From Pseudoalteromonas rubra (GTDB taxonomy: Bacteria > Pseudomonadota > Gammaproteobacteria > Enterobacterales > Alteromonadaceae), in NCBI RefSeq assembly GCF_005886805.2, contig NZ_CP045429.1:4062501-4126500 (forward strand): a stretch of DNA of 64,000 nucleotides. Reading direction: 5' to 3'. A program made the translations under genes and the position numbers. This document shows positions 55,333 to 64,000 of the stretch, one piece after another. Position 1 is the first letter of the stretch. Each line of letters begins with the position of its first letter. Under the pieces are notes generated by a model, which saw only the letters and a list, made by a program, of their open reading frames with translations, had not been told where the DNA came from and did no database searches.

Positions 55333-58092
55333 ATGACGTTTGCCAAATCTTTACTCACGGCCGCCCTGTTTTCAGCAACCAGCCTCGCAGCCAAACCCAG
55401 CCTGGAATTCAATGATGTATTTGACTTTAAATACGCCCAGGGCCGGGTCTTGTCAGAAGACGGGCGATTTGTCGCACTAAGCGCGCAACCCTATCGGGGA
55501 GACAGCACAGGACAGGTGTATGACCTCAGTAGCAAGAAATTAATTGCCAGTGTCGAACGCGGCACCAAAGCCCACCTCAATCGTGCGGGCAACTGGGCTG
55601 CTTTCACTCAAGTTCCAAACCTGCTGACGTCAGAAACCACAGACAAAAAAGCGCGTAAAAAGCTTAAGCGCGCGCTGGTGCTGGTCAATACACACAGTGG
55701 TGAACAACGCACTTTTGACGCTGTTAAAGACTATCAACTGAGCGACGATGGCCGCTGGCTGGCCTATCGACAGGATGTGGAAGCCGATAAATCAGATAAA
55801 GCAGAGAAAAACACCGACAGTGCGATCCCGGCAGACAAGAAAGACAAAACCTATCCTCTGGTGATTGTGGATTTAACCTCACAGCAGCAGTATCAGTTTG
55901 AGCAGGTTGGCCGCTATGCCTTGAGCCCCGCGGAATATGGCGTACTCATGAGCCAGCATAGCGAAGACGGTGCTGATAACCAAATTCAGTATTTTGATTT
56001 GAGTCGGGCACAGGCCAGCGTATTAATAGAAGAGCCTGGCATCACTTTGTCCGCGATCGCCTGGCACCCCTACTCATCACTGGTGGCCTTTACCGAAGGC
56101 AATTATGTCAATGACGATACACGCCGCCGTGCTTATCAAGTGCGGCTATGGGATGCCAAAGTAGATCGCTTCACACAAGTGCCTCAGCCGCAGGGCTGGT
56201 ATAGTGCAAAATCTGCCGCATTAAGCTGGTCGGAGCAAGGAGAGCGGCTCTATTTTGAGAACCGCCCGTTACTTTCCACAAAACCTGACGAGAAAAAATA
56301 TCAGGATCAGGCATCACTGACCGACCTTGATACTATTATGGCTCAATCAGGCCTGAAGGTCTGGCATAATGAGGATGCCCAGATTAAACCCCGGGAGATT
56401 AATACCTGGGAGGAAACTAACCGGGAACGCAACTATCAGGCAGTTTATCACCTGGGAAGCCAGCGTGTTGCCCAGCTAAGTGATGACACAGCCCGTGATA
56501 TAACCTTAAATCCTGAAGCCGACTTCCTGCTGGCCAGCAATGATCAGCCATACCTGAAACAGATCATGTATAAAGGCTTCTATGCGGATTATTATGCCGT
56601 ACAGGTTGCCACTGGTGCACGCAGCTTTATCGTCAAAGAGACCTCGAATCGTCCAACGCTATCGCCAACCGGTCAGCACGCAGCCTATTTCCTGAATGAT
56701 CAGCTTTGGCTTAAAGATCTGCATGCACAAAAAGAAACCGCCATTAGCAAGGCCGTTCGCGACGCACTGTTTGCAGATGACCGTCACGACTATCCAGAAC
56801 CCAATCCAGGATACGGATTTGCAGGCTGGCAACGAGATGGCAGTACACTGTATGCCTACAGTAAATTCGATATCTGGGCCTTTGATAGCAAAACGGCTCA
56901 GGCAAAACGTCTGACACGAGGCAAGGAAACCCAGACACAATACCGGGTGATCAAACTGGATAAAGACTTTGTCGGCTTCGCTGCTGATGAACAGGTCTAC
57001 CTGTCGGCACATAGCCTTGCCAACAAACAAACACACATTGCCAGGCTCAACTTGGCCACAGGCAAACTGACCACCCTGACTTCAGGTGAAGCAAAATACA
57101 GCTTACTAGAAAAAGCCAAACAAACGGATACGCTGCTGTTTACCAGACAGAGTTACCATGAATTTCCGGATCTGTGGCAAACCAACAGTACCTTTAGTCA
57201 GCGTCATCAAATCACCAACCTGAATCCTCAGCTCAGCACCTTTGCGTGGGGGCAAAAGCCGGAACTGGTACAGTATCAGGGTTATAATGGCGAGCCCTTG
57301 CAAGGGGTGCTGATCAAGCCTGCGGACTATCAGCCAGGTAAAAAAGTACCGGTAGTCTTCTACTTCTACCGTTATATGAGTCAGCGTATGTACGACTTCC
57401 CACATATGGTACTAAATCACAGGCCTAACTTGCCGATGTTTACCTCTAACGGCTATGCCATCTTCCTGCCAGACATTCGCTTCGAAATTGGTTATCCGGG
57501 CCGCTCATCCACCCAAACCTTAGTGAACGCGGCGCAAAAGCTCATTGATTTAGGGATTGCCGATCCAGATAAAATTGGCCTTCAGGGACACTCCTGGGCA
57601 GGCTACCAAAGCGCCTTTGCCGTCACTCAAACGGATATGTTTAAAGCCGTGGTGTCCGGTGCGCCGGTGTCGAATATGACCTCGGCCTACAGTGGCATTC
57701 GTCTGAAATCAGGTCTGGCACGTCAGTTCCAGTATGAAACCGGGCAAAGCCGCATCGGCAAGACACTGACCGAAGCACCTGAGCTGTATATTGAAAACTC
57801 GCCGGTGTTCTATGCTGACAGGGTTAACACACCCATTCTGTTGATGTTTGGTGACAAAGATGGCGCAGTACCATGGCAGGAGGGGATCCAATACTATCTT
57901 GCACTGCGCCGTCACAACAAAGATGCTATCTTCTTACAGTACGAAGGCGAGCCGCACCACCTGAAACAATTCCCGAATCAGGTGGACTACTCTGTTCGCA
58001 TGAAAGACTACTTTGATCACTACCTGATGGGTAAACCTGCTGCCAACTGGATCAAGTCAGGGATCCCTTATCGCAAAGAGAGCAGTGATTAA
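55333..58092 (+). CDS. Secreted S9 family prolyl oligopeptidase
   Basis: 919 residues. The signal peptide (MTFAKSLLTAALFSATSLAA) is followed by a beta-propeller-like N-terminal part and a C-terminal alpha/beta hydrolase. The nucleophile S754 lies in GLQGHSWAGYQSA. The acid is D841 or D843 in FGDKDGAVPW and the histidine H875 or H876 in EGEPHHL. It cleaves peptides in the periplasm; exact specificity (dipeptidyl or acylaminoacyl) is not clear. A lysine/aspartate-rich insertion, EADKSDKAEKNTDSAIPADK, lies near residue 155. ATG 55333 was chosen because it opens the signal peptide; the upstream frame is probably leader. Confidence 0.9.
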   Translation: MTFAKSLLTAALFSATSLAAKPSLEFNDVFDFKYAQGRVLSEDGRFVALSAQPYRGDSTGQVYDLSSKKLIASVERGTKAHLNRAGNWAAFTQVPNLLTSETTDKKARKKLKRALVLVNTHSGEQRTFDAVKDYQLSDDGRWLAYRQDVEADKSDKAEKNTDSAIPADKKDKTYPLVIVDLTSQQQYQFEQVGRYALSPAEYGVLMSQHSEDGADNQIQYFDLSRAQASVLIEEPGITLSAIAWHPYSSLVAFTEGNYVNDDTRRRAYQVRLWDAKVDRFTQVPQPQGWYSAKSAALSWSEQGERLYFENRPLLSTKPDEKKYQDQASLTDLDTIMAQSGLKVWHNEDAQIKPREINTWEETNRERNYQAVYHLGSQRVAQLSDDTARDITLNPEADFLLASNDQPYLKQIMYKGFYADYYAVQVATGARSFIVKETSNRPTLSPTGQHAAYFLNDQLWLKDLHAQKETAISKAVRDALFADDRHDYPEPNPGYGFAGWQRDGSTLYAYSKFDIWAFDSKTAQAKRLTRGKETQTQYRVIKLDKDFVGFAADEQVYLSAHSLANKQTHIARLNLATGKLTTLTSGEAKYSLLEKAKQTDTLLFTRQSYHEFPDLWQTNSTFSQRHQITNLNPQLSTFAWGQKPELVQYQGYNGEPLQGVLIKPADYQPGKKVPVVFYFYRYMSQRMYDFPHMVLNHRPNLPMFTSNGYAIFLPDIRFEIGYPGRSSTQTLVNAAQKLIDLGIADPDKIGLQGHSWAGYQSAFAVTQTDMFKAVVSGAPVSNMTSAYSGIRLKSGLARQFQYETGQSRIGKTLTEAPELYIENSPVFYADRVNTPILLMFGDKDGAVPWQEGIQYYLALRRHNKDAIFLQYEGEPHHLKQFPNQVDYSVRMKDYFDHYLMGKPAANWIKSGIPYRKESSD

Positions 58093-58096
58093 ATTA

Positions 58097-58123
58097 AAAA
58101 AGCCGCTACATAGCGGCTTTTTC
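58097..58123. terminator. Bidirectional terminator between the S9 peptidase and ygiQ
   Basis: AAAGCCGCTA and TAGCGGCTTT form a 10-bp stem around CA. A run of A precedes and a run of T follows, so it can serve both converging genes. Confidence 0.9.
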
Positions 58124-58136
58124 TTTACTTTAGGCG

Positions 58137-60326
58137 CTAGCGTTTTGCTGCGCGGCCTGAGGGCTTGTTCTTGCCCACTCTGGGCTTGGTATTGGCCTGA
58201 TTAAACTGACCAAAGCCGCTGTGGCGCGTCAGCGCTTTCGTGCCCGGTTTGCGTCGGGTACTCCCTTTGCCTTCGCTGCGACCGGCCTCAGGTACCAAGC
58301 ACTGTGGCCCGCGACCAATGAGATTCGCCTTGCCCATTTTCTTCAGGGCCTCGCGGATCATCGGCCAGCCAGCCGGATCGTGGTAACGCAAAATGGCTTT
58401 ATGCAGACGGCGTTGCTTCGCCCCTTTAGGCACAGCCACCACTTCTTTGTTGTTTTTGATGTTACGCAACGAGTTCATCTCGGTATGATAGATGGTGGTT
58501 GCATTTGCCATCGGTGACGGATAGAAGTTTTGCACCTGATCCAATTTAAAGTCATGGGCTTTTAGCCATAGCGCCATGTTGACCATGTCTTCATCTTTGG
58601 TGCCCGGGTGTGCTGAGATAAAATAAGGGATCAGATACTGCTTTTTACCCGCTTCTTTAGAGTATTTATCAAATAACTCTTTGAACTTGTCATAGGTGCC
58701 CATGCCAGGCTTCATCATTTTAGACAAAGGTCCCTGCTCAGTGTGCTCAGGCGCAATTTTTAAATAACCGCCAACATGGTGGGTTACCAGCTCTTTGACA
58801 TAACGCGGATCTTCAATGGCCAGGTCGTAACGCACACCCGAGGCGATGAGGATCTTTTTCACCCCTTCAACGTCACGTGCCTTGCGATATAGTTCTATGG
58901 TCGGAGTATGATCTGTGTCCATGTGCTTACAGATATCCGGATACACACACGACAGCCGACGGCAGGTGCTTTCCGCCTTTTTACTCTTACAGCGCAACTT
59001 ATACATGTTGGCCGTCGGGCCACCCAAATCTGAAATCACGCCGGTAAATCCAGGCACTTTATCGCGGATCTGCTCAATTTCATCAATGATCGACTGCTCA
59101 GATCGGCTCTGAATAATGCGCCCTTCATGCTCAGTAATAGAGCAGAAACTACACCCACCAAAACACCCGCGCATGATGTTCACCGATGTTTTGATCATGT
59201 CGTAGGCCGGGATCTTTTCTTCCCCGTAGCTTGGGTGAGGAATGCGCTGATATGGTAAACCAAAGACCTCATCCATTTCGTCCGTTTCAAGCGGATAAGC
59301 AGGAGGGTTGACCCACACACTGCGATCGCCATGACGCTGGAACAAGGCCCGGGCACAACCCGGATTGGTTTCCTGGTGCAAAATCCTGGATGCATGTGCA
59401 TATAGCGGTTTATTGACACTCACTTGCTCGTAAGCAGGCAACTTAACATAGACTTTTTCCCAGGGTTTCAGGCGGGGAGGTTGCACCATAATAGGTTGAG
59501 CCTGAGCTGCATCCTGCGCTTTTTCAGCCTGTACAAATTCCGACTTACTACAACCAACATCATCAGCGCCGTAAGGGTTTGGGATAGGATCAATTTTGCC
59601 TATTTTATCGATTGCCGTTGAGTCGCTACCGCGCCACTCAGGCAACGGCTCCTTACGGATCACCGCAGTACCGCGCACATCCTGTATGGTGTCAATCGAT
59701 TCACCATTCGCGATACGATGCGCCACCTCAACCAACGGGCGCTCGGCATTGCCGTAGATCAGTAAGTCTGCTTTGGCATCAAAGATGATACTGCGGCGCA
59801 CTTTTTCCTGCCAATAATCATAGTGTGCAATCCGACGCAAACTGGCTTCAATCCCCCCAATCACCAAAGGTACGTCTTTGTAAGCCTCGCGACAGCGTTG
59901 ACTGTATACCACAACAGCACGATCCGGACGTTTACCACCGACATTGCCCGGCGTGTAAGCATCATCGTGACGAATGCGCTTTTCCGCTGTATAGCGGTTT
60001 ATCATCGAGTCCATGTTGCCCGCAGTCACACCAAAGAACAGGTTCGGTTTGCCCAGACTCATAAAGGCGTCTTTGCTGGACCAGTCTGGCTGCGCGATGA
60101 TCCCGACACGAAAGCCCTGCGCCTCTAACACCCGGCCTATCACTGCCATACCAAAACTGGGGTGATCCACATAGGCATCACCGGTCACTATGATGATATC
60201 GCAGCTATCCCAGCCCAGCGCATCCATCTCGGCGCGGCTGGTAGGAAGAAACGGGGCTGGACCATAACATTCGGCCCAGTACTTGGGGTAAGAAAAAAGC
60301 GGGCGCTCGGCCTGTAACGCATTCAT
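58137..60326 (-). CDS. ygiQ: YgiQ family radical SAM protein
   Basis: 729 residues. The N-terminal UPF0313 domain contains [22 protein letters not shown]. The radical-SAM cluster is [12 protein letters not shown] with C388, C392 and C395 binding the 4Fe-4S. A DUF3362 region follows ([37 protein letters not shown]). The basic C-terminal tail ([23 protein letters not shown]) is characteristic. The reaction is unknown. A perfect TATAAT lies 32 bp before the start codon. Confidence 0.93.
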   Translation of the reverse strand: MNALQAERPLFSYPKYWAECYGPAPFLPTSRAEMDALGWDSCDIIIVTGDAYVDHPSFGMAVIGRVLEAQGFRVGIIAQPDWSSKDAFMSLGKPNLFFGVTAGNMDSMINRYTAEKRIRHDDAYTPGNVGGKRPDRAVVVYSQRCREAYKDVPLVIGGIEASLRRIAHYDYWQEKVRRSIIFDAKADLLIYGNAERPLVEVAHRIANGESIDTIQDVRGTAVIRKEPLPEWRGSDSTAIDKIGKIDPIPNPYGADDVGCSKSEFVQAEKAQDAAQAQPIMVQPPRLKPWEKVYVKLPAYEQVSVNKPLYAHASRILHQETNPGCARALFQRHGDRSVWVNPPAYPLETDEMDEVFGLPYQRIPHPSYGEEKIPAYDMIKTSVNIMRGCFGGCSFCSITEHEGRIIQSRSEQSIIDEIEQIRDKVPGFTGVISDLGGPTANMYKLRCKSKKAESTCRRLSCVYPDICKHMDTDHTPTIELYRKARDVEGVKKILIASGVRYDLAIEDPRYVKELVTHHVGGYLKIAPEHTEQGPLSKMMKPGMGTYDKFKELFDKYSKEAGKKQYLIPYFISAHPGTKDEDMVNMALWLKAHDFKLDQVQNFYPSPMANATTIYHTEMNSLRNIKNNKEVVAVPKGAKQRRLHKAILRYHDPAGWPMIREALKKMGKANLIGRGPQCLVPEAGRSEGKGSTRRKPGTKALTRHSGFGQFNQANTKPRVGKNKPSGRAAKR

Positions 60327-60357
60327 GATGACGGCTCAATGCTGAAAAAAGAAGCGG

Positions 60358-60363
60358 ATTATA
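60358..60363 (-). promoter_or_regulatory. -10 element of ygiQ
   Basis: A perfect TATAAT followed by CCGC on the minus strand lies 32 bp before the ygiQ start. No convincing -35 is visible. Confidence 0.45.
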
Positions 60364-60389
60364 CTAAAAAGCACCATAGCTTCCCAGTA

Positions 60390-62576
60390 CTAGCTTTTCA
60401 AATACGCCAGTAAATCGGCTTCAGCCATAGGTCTGGCAAAGAAAAACCCTTGTACTTCATTACATCCCAATGTACGCAAAATATCGGCTTGTTCTTGCGT
60501 TTCCACACCCTCAGCAATGGTTTTAAGGCCCAAATGGCGGCCTAAGGAGATCACCAGCTCGGCAATTGCGCCTGAGTCTTCGTGCGGGATCCCTTTCACA
60601 AATGCCCGATCAATTTTAAGTCTGGCAAGTGGCAGCTTTTGTAAATAACTCAACGAAGAGAAGCCAGTGCCAAAATCATCAATAGCGACTTCCACCCCAA
60701 AGGACTTCAGCTCACTCAAAGTATGTACCACAGTATTAATTTCATCCATCACCACGCTTTCCGTGACTTCAAGCTCAATTTTTTGTGGCTCAACATCATG
60801 ATCCAGAATGGTTTGTTTAACCTGCTGTGCATAATTGGAGACCTTAAACTGCGGCACAGAGACATTGACGGCCACACTGATATCATGCCCCAGTGAACTC
60901 AGCTGCTTCTGCATCATACATGCCTGCTCCAGCACCCACTGGCCAATTTCGACAATCAGCCCGGCATCTTCTGCCAAGGGCACAAATACCGCAGGCGAAA
61001 TGTAATCCCCCTTGCCGGTGGGCCACCTCAATAAGGCCTCACACCCAATTACCGTCATGGTTTGTAAACACAACTGAGGTTGATACCAGACCTCTAGTTT
61101 TCTTTGTTCAAAATCTTGTCGAAGCTGGCGGATCAAACCTAATCGCCAGGCCATTTTTTCTTCCAGATCAGAGCTATACCAGTTGAGCGTTTGGCGCCCT
61201 TGCTTTGCCTGGTTCAGAGCAATATAGGCCAGTTTCAAGGTTTCCAGGCCTTGTGGTGAAAAGTCAATTTGACAACATACGCCAATATGAAAATGCATTG
61301 TCAGTACATGCTCACCAACCTGGTAGGGCACAGTGAGCGCGTCTAAAAACAGGGTTTCGTCGAAACTTTGCTTGGGTAACAGTACCCCAAATACATCAGC
61401 ACCAATACGCGACAATAATTCTCCCTGTGGGCATTCCTGCTGCAAGCGCTCTTTAACAGCCAATAGCAGCAAATTGCCCACTTCCTGGCCTAAGCCATTG
61501 TTGATATCCGAAAACTGCGCAATATCAATCAACACGAATACCAGCTGATCTTGCTCTGGTTTATAATACTGGGCTATCTGATCGACAAAGTTTGCCCGGT
61601 TCGGCAGACGGGTCAGCGCATCTTTATAGGCAACATCGCGCAGTTCATTGATCAGCTTAATATTATCCAGGCCCACACTGACATTGGTTAAAAAGATTTC
61701 TGCAAACTGCATCTGCGCCGCATTGGGTGGCTCTGCCAGTTCAAGATAAATAGCGGCACGGCGATTTTTACCTTGTAGTAAAAAGGTCACGTCGTGATCG
61801 GTTTGCTGATGAGCATCCATATCAAAGCAGTTTTGTACTTGCATGATCACTCTGCCGTTATCTATCTGCTCCAACCCCTGGCCAATGTGTGCTAAATAAG
61901 GTTGTGTACCGCCGAAGACCAGCACCTTTGCGTCTTTCTCTATCGCACCAGCCACCAGACCATGTGGCTCTGAGCCCAGGATCTTAGCCAACTGGTTGAC
62001 CACAGACAGACCAAAAGAGGGCATATCCGTGTGGCCCAGGATCGCATGAGATGCCTCCAGAATATTGGTCAATGCCACACTTTGTTGTTCGAGCTCGCAG
62101 ATTTGTTGATATGACCGAATGGCCGTCAATAAAGAGGTAACCAGCTTCCCACGGGTCAGCTCGGTTTTCATTTTGTAGTCATTGATGTCGTATTCACGAA
62201 TGACTTTTTCTTCGGGGGCATAGCCCGGTTGCCCTGTACGCAAAATAATTCGCACGGCGTAGTTACCGAACTCATCACGCACTTTCTTTACCACCGACAG
62301 ACCCGCATCATCACTTTCCATCACGACATCGAGTAACAAGATGCAAATTTCGGGATGCTGTGACAAAACCTCAAGTGCTTCTTTGCCCGAATAAGCATGA
62401 TGAAATTTGAGCGCGCGCCCCCAGAACTCTACGCCGGATAAAGCCAGTTTTGTGACCGAATGGATCTCCGGATCGTCGTCCACAACCAGTACATCCCAAT
62501 ACGCGCTGACCGTTTCTTGTGAGTCATGCGTTGAGTCTTGATCCGCAAACAAAAACTCTTCTTGTTCTGACGCCAT
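60390..62576 (-). CDS. Response regulator with DUF3369, degenerate GGDEF and EAL domains
   Basis: About 728 residues. The receiver domain covers about 28-160 (DVLVVDDDPEIHSVTKLAL, phospho-acceptor D in LLLDVVMESDD, K in DYKMKTEL). DUF3369, a GAF-like domain, follows to about 310. The GGDEF domain has lost its signature: residues 392-396 read GADVF, so diguanylate cyclase activity is unlikely. The EAL domain is intact (EAL at 513-515 in CEALLRWP, then IDDFGTGFSSLSYLQ), so the protein probably degrades c-di-GMP when phosphorylated. ATG 62576 was chosen because AAGG lies 6 nt upstream. No histidine kinase is adjacent. Confidence 0.92.
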   Translation of the reverse strand: MASEQEEFLFADQDSTHDSQETVSAYWDVLVVDDDPEIHSVTKLALSGVEFWGRALKFHHAYSGKEALEVLSQHPEICILLLDVVMESDDAGLSVVKKVRDEFGNYAVRIILRTGQPGYAPEEKVIREYDINDYKMKTELTRGKLVTSLLTAIRSYQQICELEQQSVALTNILEASHAILGHTDMPSFGLSVVNQLAKILGSEPHGLVAGAIEKDAKVLVFGGTQPYLAHIGQGLEQIDNGRVIMQVQNCFDMDAHQQTDHDVTFLLQGKNRRAAIYLELAEPPNAAQMQFAEIFLTNVSVGLDNIKLINELRDVAYKDALTRLPNRANFVDQIAQYYKPEQDQLVFVLIDIAQFSDINNGLGQEVGNLLLLAVKERLQQECPQGELLSRIGADVFGVLLPKQSFDETLFLDALTVPYQVGEHVLTMHFHIGVCCQIDFSPQGLETLKLAYIALNQAKQGRQTLNWYSSDLEEKMAWRLGLIRQLRQDFEQRKLEVWYQPQLCLQTMTVIGCEALLRWPTGKGDYISPAVFVPLAEDAGLIVEIGQWVLEQACMMQKQLSSLGHDISVAVNVSVPQFKVSNYAQQVKQTILDHDVEPQKIELEVTESVVMDEINTVVHTLSELKSFGVEVAIDDFGTGFSSLSYLQKLPLARLKIDRAFVKGIPHEDSGAIAELVISLGRHLGLKTIAEGVETQEQADILRTLGCNEVQGFFFARPMAEADLLAYLKS

Positions 62577-62751
62577 CATCAACCTTATGTTCAACTACTT
62601 AGTTTCTGCGCACATGGCATATTTGCCTATGTGTTATCTTTTAAATTATGATAGGTTTTTACTATCAAGATCCATACCCGTTAACACTCAAGTAATATTA
62701 TAGTCGATGTTCAACAACTTGTGCTCGTTAACTAAATAATATAGCGGCTCT

Positions 62752-63291
62752 ATGCAGGTTATGACAGCAACAATTTTTCGGACATTCACGTTCAGCATTG
62801 TTTTGATATTCGGCCTGGTTGTGGTCACCGCTTTACTTCCCTCTGACTACCGGGCGCAGACAACACAACGGATCACCATCAATGACCTGCAAACGGTAAA
62901 AACCTATTTAGATGCCAACCACTGGCAAGGATTATTGACGCCGCAAGCCGATTTACAGCTGCTCTTTCTGACTAACGCCAGCCAGGTCGGAGGGTATGGT
63001 GAATTGCAACACCCCTGGGGGCTGGCAGAAGTCACAGTACTGAGCCTGAGCCAACAGCACGTAACGGTACAACTCAGATTCAATGCTGAGCATGTCGCAC
63101 ATATCGAGCTATTACTCAAGCCACAAGCCGATATATTGGAGCTGCAGCTCAGCGCCCAAGGTGAGAACCACACACCGTTAATCGGAGGACTCTATGCGCG
63201 TTTTGCGGCCTATTATACAGAACAACAACTCAAATTAATGATGAACCAGCTGATCAGCCAGTTAAAACTGCGCGCACAAGGAGCGGTATGA
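62752..63291 (+). CDS. Membrane-anchored protein of unknown function
   Basis: 179 residues. One N-terminal helix (FTFSIVLIFGLVVVTALLP) is followed by a probable periplasmic domain of about 150 residues with alternating strands and a C-terminal amphipathic helix (YTEQQLKLMMNQLISQLK). The PLIGGLYARFAAYY phrase is faintly like SRPBCC/START proteins, but I cannot confirm that. Its stop codon overlaps the start of the next gene (ATGA), so the two are translationally coupled and probably work together. It diverges from the response regulator gene. Confidence 0.7.
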   Translation: MQVMTATIFRTFTFSIVLIFGLVVVTALLPSDYRAQTTQRITINDLQTVKTYLDANHWQGLLTPQADLQLLFLTNASQVGGYGELQHPWGLAEVTVLSLSQQHVTVQLRFNAEHVAHIELLLKPQADILELQLSAQGENHTPLIGGLYARFAAYYTEQQLKLMMNQLISQLKLRAQGAV

Positions 63292-64000
63292 CAATAAAAA
63301 ATGCCCAGGCCCGTTCCAGTTTAGCCCTTCTTATTGAAGAGAAACTGGGATATGCCATGATCAAACAGCCCAAAGCTGCGATTCAATCCGAAGACCGACG
63401 CTTTGCGCAAACGCCTAACCCCAATCAAAATCAATTTATTGTCCGCAGTGAACATGGGGTGCTCAAACGCGCACTGAAACGCAATCAATTGCAGCGTATT
63501 GCACAACAACGCAATATCGAGTCCATTATGGGGATGTCACTGACCTTGTGCCCGGATGTTACCAGCCGGGGGCGTCCGGACCCCGATTGGCTGGAGCATT
63601 TTATTGCCCTGGCAGAAGATATTGCCAATAGCGCCATGCAGAAACTCTGGGCGAAAATCCTGGTTGGTGAGTCAATCGCACCGGGCACCTTTTCAATCAA
63701 AAGCTTGCAAACATTGAAGCAGATGACACAGAAGGAAGCGGATGCCCTGCAGCGGTGTGCCTCCTTATGTGGCTACCTTGAGAAAGAAGACAGTTATTTA
63801 ATTTTACTGGGCTTTTATAAAAAGCCTTCGCTGTTTGATTTACTTCGAAAAGGCACAAAAGAATCACTGAATCTGGCTCAGGCAGGGTTGAGCTTTCCTC
63901 ATATTCTGACGCTAATGGACATTAACCTCATTTATCGACAAGAGATTGAATCTGCCAACCTGCAAAAGGGCCAGTCGCTGACGCTCGCCTATCAGGGTAA
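63288..64000 (+). CDS. TIGR03899-like conserved protein, N-terminal part (cut by window edge)
   Basis: 237 codons are open to the window end from an ATG at 63288 that overlaps the previous stop by 4 bp, with AAGGAG 5 nt upstream. The protein is soluble and helical. RGRPDPDWLEHFIALAEDIANSAMQKLWAKILVGE followed by PGTFSIKSLQTLKQMTQKEADALQR matches my memory of the TIGR03899/DUF2806 family of gammaproteobacteria. The function of that family is not known. The C-terminus is missing from view. The coupled upstream gene encodes a membrane-anchored partner. Confidence 0.7.
   Translation, partial: MTIKNAQARSSLALLIEEKLGYAMIKQPKAAIQSEDRRFAQTPNPNQNQFIVRSEHGVLKRALKRNQLQRIAQQRNIESIMGMSLTLCPDVTSRGRPDPDWLEHFIALAEDIANSAMQKLWAKILVGESIAPGTFSIKSLQTLKQMTQKEADALQRCASLCGYLEKEDSYLILLGFYKKPSLFDLLRKGTKESLNLAQAGLSFPHILTLMDINLIYRQEIESANLQKGQSLTLAYQG

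Noticed and set aside
1-64000. Search for CRISPR arrays, insertion sequences, prophage, integron or toxin-antitoxin modules
   Set aside because: No spaced direct repeats, transposase or integrase genes, or recognisable toxin-antitoxin pairs were seen. Repeats present are short and explained by operators, terminators or protein repeats.

Overview
The window looks like chromosome from a marine gammaproteobacterium of the order Alteromonadales, most like Pseudoalteromonas. This is inferred from protein families and gene order. Supporting points are a complete gammaproteobacterial dcw (division and cell wall) cluster, dciA beside secA, a FucP-type transporter next to a GH20 hexosaminidase with NagR-like operators, several large c-di-GMP proteins, and a GADVF-degenerate REC-DUF3369-GGDEF-EAL protein. 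Nearly everything is chromosomal core. I saw no insertion sequence, prophage, integron or CRISPR array.

Layout. (1) 1-9958, minus strand: a surface polysaccharide locus. A six-SLBB outer-membrane export protein, a Wzz-type chain-length protein, an initiating phosphosugar transferase, two GT2 glycosyltransferases, an EpsG/Wzy-like polymerase, a GT4 glycosyltransferase and a hexapeptide acetyltransferase run as one tightly packed operon. A long leader with an RfaH ops-like motif follows, then the start of rfbB (dTDP-glucose 4,6-dehydratase), which runs off the left edge. No flippase or Wzc-type kinase is in view. (2) 10084-11981: a DUF481 outer-membrane protein, an MscS channel and tRNA-His. 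(3) 12225-16370: a chitin/GlcNAc unit of NagP-like permease and GH20 beta-hexosaminidase, each preceded by a matching NagR-like palindrome. (4) 16546-22754: M13 peptidase lipoprotein, mutT, secA, and divergent dciA.

(5) 22792-40480, minus strand: mraZ-rsmH-ftsL-ftsI-murE-murF-mraY-murD-ftsW-murG-murC-ddl-ftsQ-ftsA-ftsZ-lpxC. It is driven from a clear TTGACA/TAGACT promoter followed by four 10-bp-spaced MraZ boxes. These genes make lipid II, build the divisome and commit lipid A synthesis. (6) 40925-43918, plus strand: a sensor-PAS-GGDEF-EAL protein diverging from mraZ. An inverted copy of two MraZ boxes lies between the two genes.

(7) 43919-51313: a structured spacer, a group of small uncharacterised genes, a lipoprotein alkaline phosphatase, a cation/proton antiporter, a DKNYY-repeat lipoprotein, and family II pyrophosphatase (ppaC). 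(8) 51752-55182: rpmG, rpmB, radC, coaBC and slmA, the conserved neighbourhood of enterics but without dut. (9) 55333-64000: an S9 peptidase, a YgiQ radical-SAM protein, a REC-GGDEF-EAL response regulator, a small membrane-anchored protein and a TIGR03899-like protein cut by the right edge.

I did not find a clearly new defence or mobile system. The most interesting leads are the inverted MraZ boxes between the dcw operon and a c-di-GMP gene, that gene's possible ATT start codon, the ops-plus-hairpin leader before rfbB, and the unannotated small ORFs and inverted repeats at 43.9-45.3 kb.
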